From the NCBI GenBank assembly GCA_025716815.1, contig JAIXMN010000007.1, positions 1,009,501-1,073,500 on the forward strand: a DNA stretch of 64,000 bases, written 5' to 3'. Below are positions 1 to 14,344 of this stretch, in pieces. Position 1 is the stretch's first letter. Every line of letters begins with the position of its first letter. Position numbers and translations under genes: made by a program. The notes beneath the pieces were generated by a model. That model saw only the letters and a list, made by a program, of their open reading frames with translations. It searched no databases and had not been told where the DNA came from. Source of the DNA: Dichotomocladium elegans. Lineage: Eukaryota; Mucoromycota; Mucoromycetes; Mucorales; Lichtheimiaceae.

Positions 1-76
1 AGTGGAAGCTTGATAAATAGATTTTTCGAGCAAGCCGGGTTCGCTGACTGTATTGCTGAGCGACGCCTCTCACTAG

Positions 77-1024
77 CTACGAACATTTAGCCCATTAATA
101 CTTTTCCATGACCACCAATTTATCAAGGAAGAAACCGGAACGCCAGAGCAAACCTGCACTCTGGGTAGGGAACGGCTCCATGCGCAGCTGATTGAGGCCC
201 GCAAAAAGCGGATTCATCATATGTTAGAAGAGAACGGGCGTTTCTGGGCCGATATTCGAGGCATGAGACGCATACTTTTTTTTGATTCCGAGAGACCGGC
301 TAACGTCAGAATCTCCATAGCGTACAGCAGTACCAGCGACAGGGACAGTTGTGGCAGCAGGAGAAGTAGTATTAACAGTGGCAGTTACAACATTAAGGCG
401 TCGCCGCTGAATACAGAGCCTTTGTATTCGCGTGCTGCAGGTTTGTCCGCAGCATCTTCTCGTGCACGATACTACGTTCATCCGTATCGGCGGCATCCAC
501 CGTCACATTCGCAGTCGTACAACCATCACCATTGTCAGACAACGAATGATCACTCAGCACAACCGAATTCTTCCAGGAACTGCGCTACCGAGAAATTAAC
601 AATACCTTCCTCTGGAGTTCCCGACAACGCATCGACTTCATCTGCATCCCTTCCACCGTCTCCAATATCTCCGGAACTATCACCAAAAGATTTATCGAAG
701 GGATCTCATCTTCATGGTCCCACTAAGCGACGGCGCGGGAATTTGCCAAAGCATGTCACTGCCACTTTACGCGACTGGCTGGCACACCATAAAAAGCATC
801 CTTACCCGACAGAAGAAGAGAAGACTGCGCTCGCTGCCCAGACAAACCTTACACTCAATCAAATATCGAACTGGTTCATCAATGCTCGCAGGAGAATATT
901 ACAGCCCATGATCATAAAAGAGCAACAGGAACGAGCACTAGGACATATGAAAAATGACGATGACGACGGAGAAAATCAATTGAATGGACTTGACATATTA
1001 CCTTATATTGGAGGTAAGGTGTGA
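77..1024 (+). CDS. TALE-class homeodomain transcription factor (5' end outside the window)
   Basis: The stop is at 1022-1024. The reading frame is open from 77 and reads convincingly upstream of the ATG at 221, so that ATG is probably internal and earlier exons lie outside the window or behind an acceptor between 77 and 126. The C-terminal third carries a homeodomain with basic arm KRRRGNLPKH, the three-residue loop extension around KKHPYPTEEE, and recognition helix NQISNWFINARRR. The WFINARRR helix and the loop define the TALE/KN class (PBX, MEIS, fungal Cup9/Tos8). TALE factors are nuclear DNA-binding regulators. The N-terminal half is rich in Ser, Arg and His and has no recognised domain. 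The tail is acidic (DDDDGE). The class is certain; target genes cannot be read from sequence. Confidence 0.85.
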   Translation, partial: LRTFSPLILFHDHQFIKEETGTPEQTCTLGRERLHAQLIEARKKRIHHMLEENGRFWADIRGMRRILFFDSERPANVRISIAYSSTSDRDSCGSRRSSINSGSYNIKASPLNTEPLYSRAAGLSAASSRARYYVHPYRRHPPSHSQSYNHHHCQTTNDHSAQPNSSRNCATEKLTIPSSGVPDNASTSSASLPPSPISPELSPKDLSKGSHLHGPTKRRRGNLPKHVTATLRDWLAHHKKHPYPTEEEKTALAAQTNLTLNQISNWFINARRRILQPMIIKEQQERALGHMKNDDDDGENQLNGLDILPYIGGKV

Positions 1025-2007
1025 TTAGGTTTCTGTGTGAGAGGTATATAACTCCCATTCATTCATATAAATCGATAAAAGATAGTCATCGTTCCGGTTC
1101 ACCGTCGCAGACGCACAGAAAAGCTCATCAACTGGCGGCTTCGTCAAAGTATGTCCCAGTCGCCCGCCGACGTGCTGCTTTGAATCGGCGGTAAACTTCC
1201 TTTCCTTCCGCGACTTCGTTCTTTTTTCGAGGCCGTCCTCTCATTCAAGAATTCCCATTGTCATTTTCCGAACTTATCTCTTACCTTTCATTGCCCTATT
1301 TCGACTCTCTCCTTGTATCTATACTTCATTATTGTTTTGTGTCCTGACTACACCATTCTATGCCTTACTGTATACAGCTGGATGTCATCCTTGCTTCCTC
1401 TTCCACCGCAAGTTAGGACAGAAACCTTTCCTATGTACGTATTCCATCATTAGCTTTATCTTGATATTAGGAAAAAGCAGGTATCCATGTAATTTGCGTC
1501 ACGTGTATTCAACCTGAATATGACCAGATTCAACACTGTTACGGATGCATACTGCACCTTCTAAATAATGCTTTCTGTGTCTCATGCATTGAGTCTTGTT
1601 GCATGTGTAAATTTTCTAGGAGATAGAGCATAGGGGCAGCTCAAGTGTATATTCTACTAGTGTTCAGAATATTACCATTTCATTTACTTTTATTGCGACC
1701 AGGCTAATCATTTAATTGACCTTTCATTCTTCAATGATTCGTCCTTTGGTTAATTCTCAGAAAGTGAATTTTCTTCTTGTTCAGCATGTCTAAAATATCG
1801 TTCCATGCATATTCGATGTATCCAACATGATACTGCTGATTCTGTGGTAGCAGCAGGAGTACCAGGCGTTGCGTTGAAACAACAAACAAAGCGATGGAAA
1901 AACGTCTACCCGATTGCCTCCCTCCTGCACTAACTCGAATGCATATAAAGGGGCTTGACAACAGCAGCGACTAGATACCCAAAACTCTTTTCCAACAACA
2001 CAAGAGA
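1025..2007. other. Intergenic region with no gene seen
   Basis: Only short open frames without recognisable domains or splice-linked continuity. It holds the 3' flank of the homeobox gene and the promoter of the downstream transporter. Confidence 0.6.
1944..1950 (+). promoter_or_regulatory. TATA-like box of the auxin-efflux-carrier-type gene
   Basis: TATAAAG lies about 60 bases upstream of the start codon at 2008. Spacing fits a core promoter; no experimental support. Confidence 0.45.
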
Positions 2008-3479
2008 ATGCTCACCTTGGTCATTTCCGCTGTTCAGGTCTGTTCTTACTGGTCCCACCTCTGCATTTGCAAATGCATAATATTAAATGTGAAAGCATGT
2101 CGTAGGCTGTCCTGCAAGTCATGGCTATAGTATTTTTTGGCTTTTTACTCACGCAAATGGCCGGCATCTTCAATATGGATAAACAAAAGGTTTGTGGATG
2201 GTGTGGGGTGGGTCAGAAATACAAATCTTATTCACGTCCGGTTTAGTGGCTATCGAAACTTAATCTGTTCCTCTTCACGCCCTGCCTACTTTTTAGCAAT
2301 ATCGCATCCATTATTTCTCTACAGAAATTGATCGCCTACTGGCCGATCCCAGTCTTTTATTTTGTCTTCTCTTCTCTGTCTTGGTTGCTTTCACATGGGA
2401 CTAGCAAACTTATAAGATTGAATCCATCGAAACGCCGATTTGTCACTGCGTGTGCGATGTTCGGTAACACGAACTCGCTGCCGATTGCCATTATCTCCAG
2501 CCTTACAATATCAGAGGCAAGTGCAATTCTTTTATGGGACGCTGCCGACACGGCTGAGGCAGCTACTGCACGGTAAGATCAAACTGATGGTCTGTCAAGT
2601 GGGTTCACTAATAATGCTCATCCTTGTAGTGGAATATCGTACACTTTATTCTACGCGATCTTTGGGAATTTGCTTCGCTGGTCATATGGTTATGGTTTGC
2701 TTCGGAAACAAGATGGTGTGGGCCAGAATCGTATGATAAACCCTCCGCTGGACGCCGGCTGTTATGGCGCAACATACGACGAACTCAACGCCGATCGACC
2801 ATTGAAGCCCGAACGTCTGTCGAGTTCGATCACCATTGCTGTTCCACATGCAACAGAAGATGTCAAAGGAACACCATTACCGGTGTCCTCCTTGGGGGAA
2901 ATCAGCGATCGGAAAATCAATCAGTTTAAGCGCGTCTTGATGAGACTGCACCGCTTCATGTCGCCGCCGCTTTACGCGGCTTTTCTGGCACTTGTAGTTG
3001 GCTTGACACCTATCAAACCGCTCCTGTTTGCAAAAGATTCCTATCTCTATCCATGCCTTACAAAGGCGATTGAAGTGTGCGGTCATGCCGCAGTACCAAT
3101 TATCCTTGTCTGTCTCGGTGCTCAGCTGACCATGATCTCTGCAGAACCGCATGGAAGGGATATGACGGCAAAAGCAGTATTTACAGCTATTTTTGTCCGT
3201 ATGGCATTGATGCCTCTTTTCGTGATACCCATTATCCTTGCATTCGCTGTATACGGGCCGCAATGGTCGCTATTGGCGACAGATCCTGTATTTATCACGA
3301 TGATGATTGTTCTGGGTTGTTCCCCGACGGCGATTAACCTCGTACAGATCACACAGGTCAACGGGGCATTTGAAGACGAAATGCTCCGGGTTTTGTTTTG
3401 GACATACGGTGTTGTTTGCATCCCTGTCTGCACGTTGGTTGTATTCTGCGCACTCAGTATTGTAGACAAACTTGTCTAG
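2008..3479 (+). CDS. Auxin efflux carrier family (PIN-like/ECM3-like) membrane transport protein
   Basis: Four exons: 2008-2037, 2106-2189, 2325-2572 and 2630-3479, joined in frame by GT-AG introns. The first exon encodes only ten residues (MLTLVISAVQ). The protein has hydrophobic segments at both ends and a hydrophilic middle loop, as in the membrane transport (auxin efflux carrier) family. Family-typical stretches are visible: the N-terminal VMAIVFFGFLLTQMAGIF helix, FGNTNSLPIAII in the third exon, and near the C-terminus GCSPTAINLVQITQVNGAFE. Fungal relatives such as yeast Ecm3 lie in the ER or other endomembranes and their substrate is unsettled; a role in auxin transport is not implied. 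The total length (about 400 residues) is normal for the family. Confidence 0.85.
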
Positions 3480-5619
3480 TCCGCTGCAAATTTAAAGTCT
3501 GAAGCTTCACCCCTAGATAACTAGTTTTTTTGTAACTTAGTACCGAATCAATATGCAACCTTCTTAAATACATCTTGAAACACGGCTCATTGTCAATAAA
3601 TATGTACTGGGGCGTGTATTTTGCAGTTGTATTTTTCTATTTAGTATCTCAAGAAGAGTCTTCATCTCGTAGTGCCTGATGCACGACGTCAATCACTGGT
3701 GGCTACACTGGTAAGACATTATTTGATCCGTTTTACATGTGTTGATCGTCTGGGAATTAGCACAAATATTGCTGCCAAAGAATATGTGAGGCTCGGGGTT
3801 ACCGCATGAAATCTTGTTAGAAACAAAGGTCCAGTAAATTCACGTTGCCTAGGACAGATCTTAGTAACAGCTGCTTTAATGGGATAAACAACAGTACCAT
3901 GCAACTATGCGGATGGCCAGGCGGGTAAGGTTAATGCCGAATGTGGGAAGTCTTCATCTGATTGAAGTACATATTGATCTATCTAACTGGTTGAGAGATC
4001 TGCTGTCGCTCATTATCTCTTTTTCTTTGGCAAGTTGTTTATCGTGCGAAGAAATAGGATCTTGATTTATCATGGTTGTTTAGTACACCTTTTTCTCTCT
4101 TGTCTGACAAAATGGGCGGGGATGTAGCCTCGAGGAAGACTATAAATATGGATAGGCTCGAAAAATTCAACAAATTAGTTAATACTTTTATTTTCAACGC
4201 GATCATGGATATCACGTCATCAGTATATAGTATTTGCGGTTCAATAGAGGCAATTTATGCTTGTAATAGGCCGAACCGTTCGCGTATGGATTTGTATGTG
4301 CACAGATAAACGTACAATGTTAGCAGATAGAGTCGATTTGTTGTCACACAGCATGCTGTATTGCTCTCTTCCCACCCGGGTAATCTATAGGGTGCCTCCC
4401 CTCCATTCATCGAACGGAGAGTGGCCCAAGTATCTTGCTTATCGCATCTTAATTCTGCAATAACAGAGCCGGAAAGTTCTTTAGGGGGATTGCAGGACCC
4501 GTCTTTTGCGCTAGCAATTCACTCGTCACTTCTTGTGCCTTCTGCTAAGCATTCCTATGGGTTTATTATTAAGAAAGAAACCATGGGCCCACAAACTGCG
4601 ATTTTATTGGAATATAACATAGCGCATGTAGAGCATTTAAATTCCCTTCCCCTCCCAACAGGTTGCCAGCGAAAAACATCCCACCAATAATCGCTGCCTT
4701 CATCAAGCAACTAGTTGAGCAGCATATGACTTGGATCGATATCAAGCATATGTTATTGATGAGTGAAGTCCGGTACCGTTACAACTACAGTATAGTATAG
4801 TATTACGCGGTGAAAACCTTTCTTCATTGGAGTCCCCGTCTATTGTCATCAATGGAGGAAAGCTTTTGTTTGTATGTGTGAACATGGTGGATGACAATGA
4901 TCCTATTAGCAAAGCACATAGTGAGATGTCATTGAAGCACAAAGAAACATGGCCCTCGCTGCTGACAATGATCCGCTCTGAGGCACTCAGCGATTTTGAT
5001 GCCTCTATTGATGCCAGGATATGACAGAGTAGCCAGCAGCGGATGGCAGCATGCAAACAAACATGCTGGCAAGACACAATGCAAAGTTATTTGCGATGTC
5101 GCGCAATTTCATACGTTATTCCACTGCTAGGCTATATTCATGGCCGTAGGAATCCAATAGTTCATAAATATGTGTACTACACTGAAACTCTCCGTATATT
5201 TTCCTCATGTGGCCATTAGCGGTTAAACACAGCGTTTCTTAAAAGCTGAACATTCTAGCGGTTTTTTTTTTGCCAATGATTAGTCTCCTGACTGCATCGA
5301 CTTCCTGCTACAGTAAATGATCACAACCTCTGCTTTACGTCTTCTCTAAGCTACATATAAGAACCTCCGTACGTATTTAATTCATAGAAGGGAACCACCC
5401 AACAAGATCTCAATGATATCGACATAGGTTGAGAAAAAGAATGCTACTACTGTAGGTGACAGATACGAGCGGAATAGTTCTCGGGACACCGACCGCGTTG
5501 ATTGGATAGCGCTGAAATCGGCTGCTTTATTCAGAGTCCTTCAGGGCGGTCAGTAAAAGCAGAATTCCTTTTCCCTGCCCTTTTCGCTCGCAACAGACAA
5601 AGAAAAGGTCATATACGTC
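3480..5619. other. Gene-poor region holding a probable transposase relic
   Basis: Between the transporter and the deaminase I find no intact gene. The only protein-like stretch is the decayed fragment at 4660-5024, listed separately. The remainder is AT-rich and shows only scattered short frames. Confidence 0.55.
4660..5024 (+). pseudogene. Possible decayed MULE-type transposase fragment
   Basis: Two overlapping frames look protein-coding. The first (about 4660-4795) reads PAKNIPPIIAAFIKQLVEQ followed by HMTWIDIKHMLL. The second (about 4791-5024) contains VINGGKLLFV and NMVDDNDPISKAH and ends at a TGA. From memory, the order IKQLVxxxMTWxxIK then GGKxLFV then NDP resembles the region before the DDE core of Mutator-like transposases common in Mucorales, with a frame break or small intron between the two parts. 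No downstream catalytic core was found, so it would be a truncated relic. It could also be the 3' exons of an unknown gene. Confidence 0.35.
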
Positions 5620-6739
5620 ATGCGATTGATCGTACGCGAAGACTACGAGGAAGTTTCAAGCTATGTCGGCAAGTAAAGACGGCTCTGTCACACATAAACA
5701 TACAGAAGCGCTCGCCATAATCTGACTCCTGCACGCTCAGCAAACTATATCAAAGAAAGGATCAAGCAGTTCAATCCCTCTGCAGACCGGCCTTTCGTCT
5801 TGGGACTCCCGACAGGTTCATCTCCCATAGGCACATACCAGAAACTTGTTGACCTCTACAGAGATGGCGAGCTGAGCTTCGAACATGTGGTCACGTTCAA
5901 CATGGACGAGTACGTAGGCCTACCCCGCGACCACCCCGAATCTTACTACTCCTTCATGTGGAACAACCTCTTTATGCACATCGACATAAAGCCCGAGAAT
6001 ATCAACATGCTCGATGGAAATGCGCCCGATCTTGATGAGGAATGCAAACGGTATGAGGCGAAAATTGCGCGTCTGGGCGGCATCGAACTCTTTCTGAGCG
6101 GTATTGGACCCGACGGGCACATTGCCTTTAATGAGCCCGGCTCGTCGCTCACGTCACGCACGCGCGTTAAGACGCTTGCTTATGAAACAATCATTGCGAA
6201 TGCACGCTTTTTTGACGGCAATGTTGCACGCGTGCCAAAGCTGGCGCTGACGGTTGGCGTCGCGTAAGCAGGACCTACTCCGGCGTGTTTTTCTTTCGCC
6301 GAGTGGGTGAATATTAGTACTAAAATCTCGAACATTGAAAACCTAGAACTGTCATGGATGCTCGCGAAGTACTAGTGATCATCACCGGCGCACATAAGGT
6401 ATCCCGCCTGTTTATTATTCACCGTCCCTGAGAGACCTCGCGTACCCGAGTAGAATATGTCCTCATCCACCTCTTATAGGCTATTGCGCTTTCTAAATGT
6501 ATCGAAGATGGTGTCAATCACATGTGGACTGTGTCCGCTATTCAGTTACATCCGAAGGGTTTGATCGTCTGCGACGAAGACGCGACGCTGGAGTTACATG
6601 TCAAGGTAAATACCAGCATGTCCGGATAGACAAACGGATAAGGGGACTAAGCACTTCATAAATAAGACGGTGAAATACTTCAAGTCAATTGAGCATGTAC
6701 ATTACGCACTCATCGGTACCGAGAACCTCTCACTACAAG
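5620..6739 (+). CDS. Glucosamine-6-phosphate deaminase
   Basis: Converts glucosamine-6-phosphate to fructose-6-phosphate and ammonia, the last step of GlcNAc/chitin-sugar catabolism, in the cytosol. Exons: 5620-5668, 5741 to about 6255, 6347-6398, 6480-6605 and 6667 to about 6739. Diagnostic stretches: [13 protein letters not shown] (phosphate loop), [17 protein letters not shown] (catalytic Asp), [16 protein letters not shown] (catalytic Asp/His region), [52 protein letters not shown] and CDEDATLEL. The first intron starts with GC (GCAAGT), which gives [10 protein letters not shown], co-linear with the animal enzyme; a GT donor there would break the frame. The Gly usually preceding TVMDAREV reads as Ala at the second splice. 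The C-terminal tail beyond [12 protein letters not shown] is variable in the family, and I could not settle its last exon. Confidence 0.9.
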
Positions 6740-8210
6740 GTAATTGGAAACAGAGGACGATCAGCTTATTTGGGTCGATATCTGCTTTCTCAATCATGGG
6801 CTATCGCAGGTGGTGTCAAGCGCCTAAAAAGCCTTACGGAGGACTCTCCTCCAGCTTTAATCGGGCCTTTCGAGTAAGGGAATATAATAATCTATTTCTT
6901 TCAATCCAAATAAAAGCTTTTTATTATATCAACTATTGGGTGCAAATGCTAATGCAAAATATCTATTCAGTAGTAATGTCTCTGACAAAAAAACCGCTTA
7001 CCGCGGTAGATTGTCTATTTCTTGCGCATGCTGGTTCGATCACGCAAGATTATTCAATGTTGCCCCTACCAAGGTAAGTATCAATGAGGTATGGACCATG
7101 CAGTGCCGATATCTTCCCCTCTCCTCAAGGGATTGGAACTTGACTACGTAGACTTTGGAGGTTATCCGATATGATTATGTGAATACTGTAGCATTAGTCA
7201 CGCTAGATGAAATGCAGCGTATTAAAGAAGAATGACATAAGGTACGAAATTTTTCCTGCCCTGTACAGTACGGTCAGCAGGCTTTAAAAGGAGAAACATG
7301 CAAGGCGAAGAGGGGAACCAGTTATGTTCTCTTGGATGTTCTTTTCAACATCTATCTGTCTGCAGTCTTATGCACGGTAACGGGTTTCCTGCGGACTAGT
7401 TTATCGATTCGTCGTGCCAACCTGGTGGCACAGGCTATTGTCGAGAATATGCACCGCTTGGACATGCCCCTACAATCTATGGGAAATGTATTTGTGACGT
7501 TCATAAGCGCAGTGCTATTCTATTACGTGATATTTTGACGACGATCCTGCATTTCAGACCAAGGAGGAAGATGTTCTAAAACCTGTTTCGACCCCACCCC
7601 CAAGCATACAGTCCTTGGGGACTAACATTAGTTACACCTGTAAAGATGAGAAGACTACCACCTTTTCGAGAATCATCCAAAGTGACCTTCCTCTATCTCC
7701 GGTCAATAGTAATTTTCCGTATAACTCATATCCAGAGTTTCATGCAAACCTGGAACACGGCTGTAATTGCCCCATCTACAGTTATCAGTTAGGGAAACGT
7801 TAAAACAAACGCAAGGGCACACGCATATTCGATACCAGGCCCATTAGCCTTGGATAGATGACTCGAGATACGCATCCCTGAGAAGTCTCAAGAGGACACA
7901 AAGTTGCAGAAATAGTCATCATTAGCTGGTAACCAGTGTCCGACACCGGTAATGTTAGATTTTTTTCCCTAGATGCGCTTCATATGATGGAGCGTCAATT
8001 GATGGGCTCCGCAACGGAATGTCCCTTAGTCGCACTCGTATATATAAAAAAAACCAAGTTCAGTCTTCTGCTTTTCTTTCTTCCGTTTAACCCACTTTAT
8101 TTCAAGGATACACACTGCCGACTGACGGTCCGAATCAGCTATCATAGAAACGCTATTAGCGCCTGGAATATACTCATAAATTAAAATATTGCAGGTCCCC
8201 TTTTGCTACA
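6740..8210. other. Intergenic region with unassigned fragments
   Basis: Open stretches at 6936-7151 and 7332-7538 have no recognised domain and cannot be spliced convincingly to the deaminase. No RNA gene was seen. A TATATATAA stretch near 8040 may belong to the hexokinase promoter. Confidence 0.5.
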
Positions 8211-10373
8211 ATGTCTTATTCAGCGCCACCGGGATCACCCTTAGACCGGATCACTGACGCTTTTTCCATCACGGCCGACAAGTTCGAATCTATTGTACAA
8301 GGATTTAAAGCCGAATGTGATCATGGGCTACGGACGGCTTCTGCAACCGGTTTAGCATCTATGATTCCGTCCTTTGTTACAAGAATGCCAACCGGACAGG
8401 AAACAGGCACCTGTCTTTCTCTTGATCTTGGCGGCAGCAACCTTCGCGTCTCACTTGTCCAGCTTCTCGGTCAAGGAAAGAGCCGTGTCACCGAAGTTCG
8501 TCGCGAAATCACACCTGAGTGGAAGACTTCAAGTGTAGACACTTTCTTCGACCGGATCACCGAAGCTATCCACGAACTGATTGGAGGTATGGGAAATCAA
8601 GCTAGCGAGGCTAATGCTGCAACTTCGCGGCAGCGCCGTCGACGGCGACCCATGCCCATGGGTGTCTGTTGGAGTTTCCCTCTGAAGTAAGTAATGGATG
8701 CCACTTCACCGGCCGAAAAGACATTATTGTGCTTGGTACAGTTCGGGTTGAAGCAGTATATCTTTTACTCCTGCAGCATGCATCATATAACGTCACTGGT
8801 GGAGTTGGAAGGAGATGTTAAGGGGGTGTTTATGAACGATAGAAGGAAGAAGAAGAAGAAGAAGAAGAAGAAGAATGTGCTGCTACCCTCCCTTGATCAA
8901 TATGCGTGTTACCCGATAAACGTCATCTAACCTTCAGTATTCTCTGTTTAGCCAAACGGGCATTTCTCGCGGAACGATCTTACGCATGGGAAAGGGCTTT
9001 GCCGTGGATTCCATTGAAGGACAAGATTTAGCCAATCTTTTCCACAAAGCCTTCAAACGCAGAGTGAGTAGACTCTCTCTTTCCTTCTTTTTCTTTCTTG
9101 GCCATATGTCAGCAACGCTTGTGATACTTTTTTGTTCAATCGGGATGGCTTCGCTTGCATACATATGCATGCGCTCGTGCGCAGCGTAAATGCTCCGAGA
9201 TTGTTTATTGAGGATCTATCACAACAAAGCCCGAACTTCTCCTTGTGCAATTCTCGTCATCGATTTAAAAAGCCCTTTTCCTCCTTTGAAGGGCGAGTTA
9301 ATACACCACACGCTATATGGATATAGAGAACACTATGATCAAAATACATAAGCTGATCCAAGTGTATCTTTATTTGTAGAAGCTCAACGTGGTTGTCACC
9401 GCATTGCTGAATGACACCGTTGGCACGTTGGTGGCGCATGCATACGGTCATCCTGGAACTTGTATGGGGTTTATTTATGGAACTGGAGTAAACGCTGCGT
9501 ATCCCGAAAAAGTGTCTCGCATCGCCAAGTTAAAGAATATCCAGCAGCAGTGGCCGGGCAAGGGCGACGATGCCCACAGGATAATGCTCGTCAATACAGA
9601 AATCGACATATTTGGCAGCGAATCCTATTTGCCTCTCACACGATTTGATAAGCTACTCGATGCTCAACATCCACAGCCGGCATTCCAGATATACGAGAAA
9701 ATGATGTCTGGCGCTTACCTGGGTGAGCTCGTCCGGCTGATCATGATAGAACTAGCCAAAGAGCACCAAATGATTTTCGGTGGTCGCGTCCCTGCCACTT
9801 TTTTAGAACCATGGACGCTTTCTACTGAGTTCATGAGCGATTTCGTAAGGTAAAGAACAAAAAAAAAAGAGCAATGTTCCAGTAAAGCCCATCATTTAAC
9901 AGAACCCACTGGTTCATACCATAAGGCTAAGTACAAACGAAGAACGCCTAGAAAACTTTCGAAACATCGTCCATGCCAAGGGCGAAGCAACGACAGACGA
10001 TGCTAACTATGTATCTCTGCAAGATATGGAACGGATAGTAGAGATATGTCATTTGGTTTCCTCTCGTGCCGCAGCTTTGGCAGCAGCAGCCATGGCAGCC
10101 ATCATTGAACACCAGGGCCTGACGGACGAAGAGAATCAGTCGAAACCTATCGTTATCGGAGTCAACGGATCTACGTATGAAAAATACCCAGGGATGCCAG
10201 ATATGATCTATGCTCAGCTCAGAAGCTGGTTTGGCGAAGAGGTTGCGACGAGCCGGATTAAACTTGCTTTGGCGAAGGACGGTGGAAGTGTCGGCGGCGC
10301 ATTGATCGCAATGCTTTATAGCTCAGATCGAAGGTTAGATACAATTACGCCAGACAAAGTTGACTTCTTATAA
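8211..10373 (+). CDS. Hexokinase family sugar kinase (divergent)
   Basis: Phosphorylates glucose or related hexoses with ATP in the cytosol. Exons 8211-8686, 8952-9063, 9380-9849 and 9926-10373, about 500 residues, the usual fungal length. Recognised motifs in order: SLDLGGSNLRVSL (phosphate-1 loop, usually LDLGGTNFRV), CWSFPLNQTGISRGTIL (usually FSFPxSQ), MGKGF (usually TKGF), LLNDTVGTLVAHAY (catalytic Asp intact), GFIYGTGVNAAY, NTEIDIF (the Glu is kept), YEKMMSGAYLGE, GVNGSTYEKYPGM (usually DGS) and AKDGGSVGGALIAML. Catalytic Asp and sugar-binding Asn/Glu residues are retained, but several normally invariant neighbours differ, so this is a divergent paralogue. A regulatory or weakly active role, as in some fungal hexokinase-like proteins, is possible. 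The large first intron carries a polypurine AAG repeat. Confidence 0.9.
8846..8876 (+). repeat. (GAA)n polypurine microsatellite in hexokinase intron 1
   Basis: About ten tandem AAG/GAA triplets within the 265-base first intron. A polypurine tract of this kind can form triplex DNA and vary in length; it does not touch coding sequence. Confidence 0.85.
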
Positions 10374-10908
10374 CCCCTCTCTTTCTCCTTCTCCTCTATT
10401 GCGATTGCAGCGCTCTTGAGAGAGCACACAATCAGATTGCGATATCCTGCCTTCCGCCTCGGATGAGGCGGCTCTTTTGCGCATTAAAGAACAAACTAGA
10501 AAGGACTCGCTCGAGAACCCCACAGCAACATGCTTTGTCATCTGCAGCCAGTGGCAGCAAAAAAAAGCAACTCTAGGGAACTCCTCTCCAGTCCCCGATC
10601 GTGGTCCTCCATATTAATCATTCGACCTGATATATAAATATCTCTTAATAAATGTCAAATTGCTTTTTTTTTTTTTACGAACAAGCGGACTCCTTTTGTA
10701 CATACATCCTGGGCCAAGGAAGCGTGTGGCTCCCTGCCTATCGGTATAGGGCGCAATGAGATGGTCCCCCGACGCATTGAACAGTCACATTTGAACATTA
10801 AGAGTGAGAGAGAATGCCGAGAGTGGGGGCGCGGGGTTTGTTCACTGTAACTTTTCTTACCACCTTAATCCCTTTTCATTCCCTTTACATTCTTCTCAAA
10901 TTTAATAA
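10374..10908. other. Intergenic region, nothing recognised
   Basis: Hexokinase 3' flank and promoter of the Pfs2 gene. It contains poly-T runs and an AT-rich stretch near 10630-10680 but no gene. Confidence 0.6.
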
Positions 10909-13478
<2,570 letters not shown>

Positions 13479-14344
13479 AAGTAGACAATAGTAAATAAAG
13501 CAGCGATGATCTACATACTTGGGGATAAAAAAGAAGTGTATTACAATCAGTATTGTACTCATGTATTCCGGTTTTGATCAACCATCTTTGAACATATGTC
13601 TTTGTGGTCTATCCCAGTGTACACATCGCTAAAAATGTCAGACTGTCGTTGAGCAGTGCGTCTAGGGGAGAATATGAGACACTTATCACCAGTTATTTCT
13701 ATTTATTGACCAATGCCGGATGATGCATGGGTATTTTAATACCGAAAAATGCTTTCGAATTCTTGCGAGCAAGGGTCGGATACATGTGTGCGTGTGTGTG
13801 TGTGTGTGTGTGCGGAAGATGGAGAAGGATGAAGCAGAAATAGGGGGAATCGAATCGCCCAACATGAATAAGAACAATATAATACAACTTTTACAGCAGT
13901 AAAGAGAGATGGGAGGCGCCAAGGATAAACAATAGAAAAAAAAAGGTATACGAATAAGAGGGGAGAAGGCGAGTGTGTGATGTTTATAAAAAGAAACTTT
14001 GCGGACGGGAGCGTGGTGGGAATGGTCGGTCGGTGGCGAGTGAAATCGGTAGGGTTAGCTTGATAATGCCGACGATCCAAGGTTGTTGGCAGACCTTTCC
14101 CTGCTTTCAACGACTCTTGCAACCGGATGTCCGTTCACCCTCTGATGTCGGTAACCATTACTACTTGGGACTGGTGCGCGGTTTCGGTTGCTTGTAGACG
14201 TACTATCGTTCTTTGTAACCATGAAATGAGCACATCCATGCATCCCCCGCTTTCATGATGAACTACTGTTCTTTACCTGTCTGTGGTTCCTCCTATCCGG
14301 TAGATCTCGCGGACCATAGCTACGCATGATTTCCTTTATGACCT
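13479..14344. other. Convergent 3' region between Pfs2 and the cyclin
   Basis: Contains the Pfs2 3' flank, a GT microsatellite, and a stretch (14055-14243, minus strand) reading TSTSNRNRAPVPSSNGYRHQ that could be a distal 3' exon of the cyclin gene but could not be joined in frame. Confidence 0.5.
13788..13813. repeat. (GT)n microsatellite
   Basis: A run of GT dinucleotides broken once by GC, in the convergent 3' region. Confidence 0.85.

Noticed and set aside
13788..13813. GT-rich runs considered as telomere-like or CRISPR-like repeats
   Set aside because: Simple dinucleotide microsatellites without spacers or telomere units.
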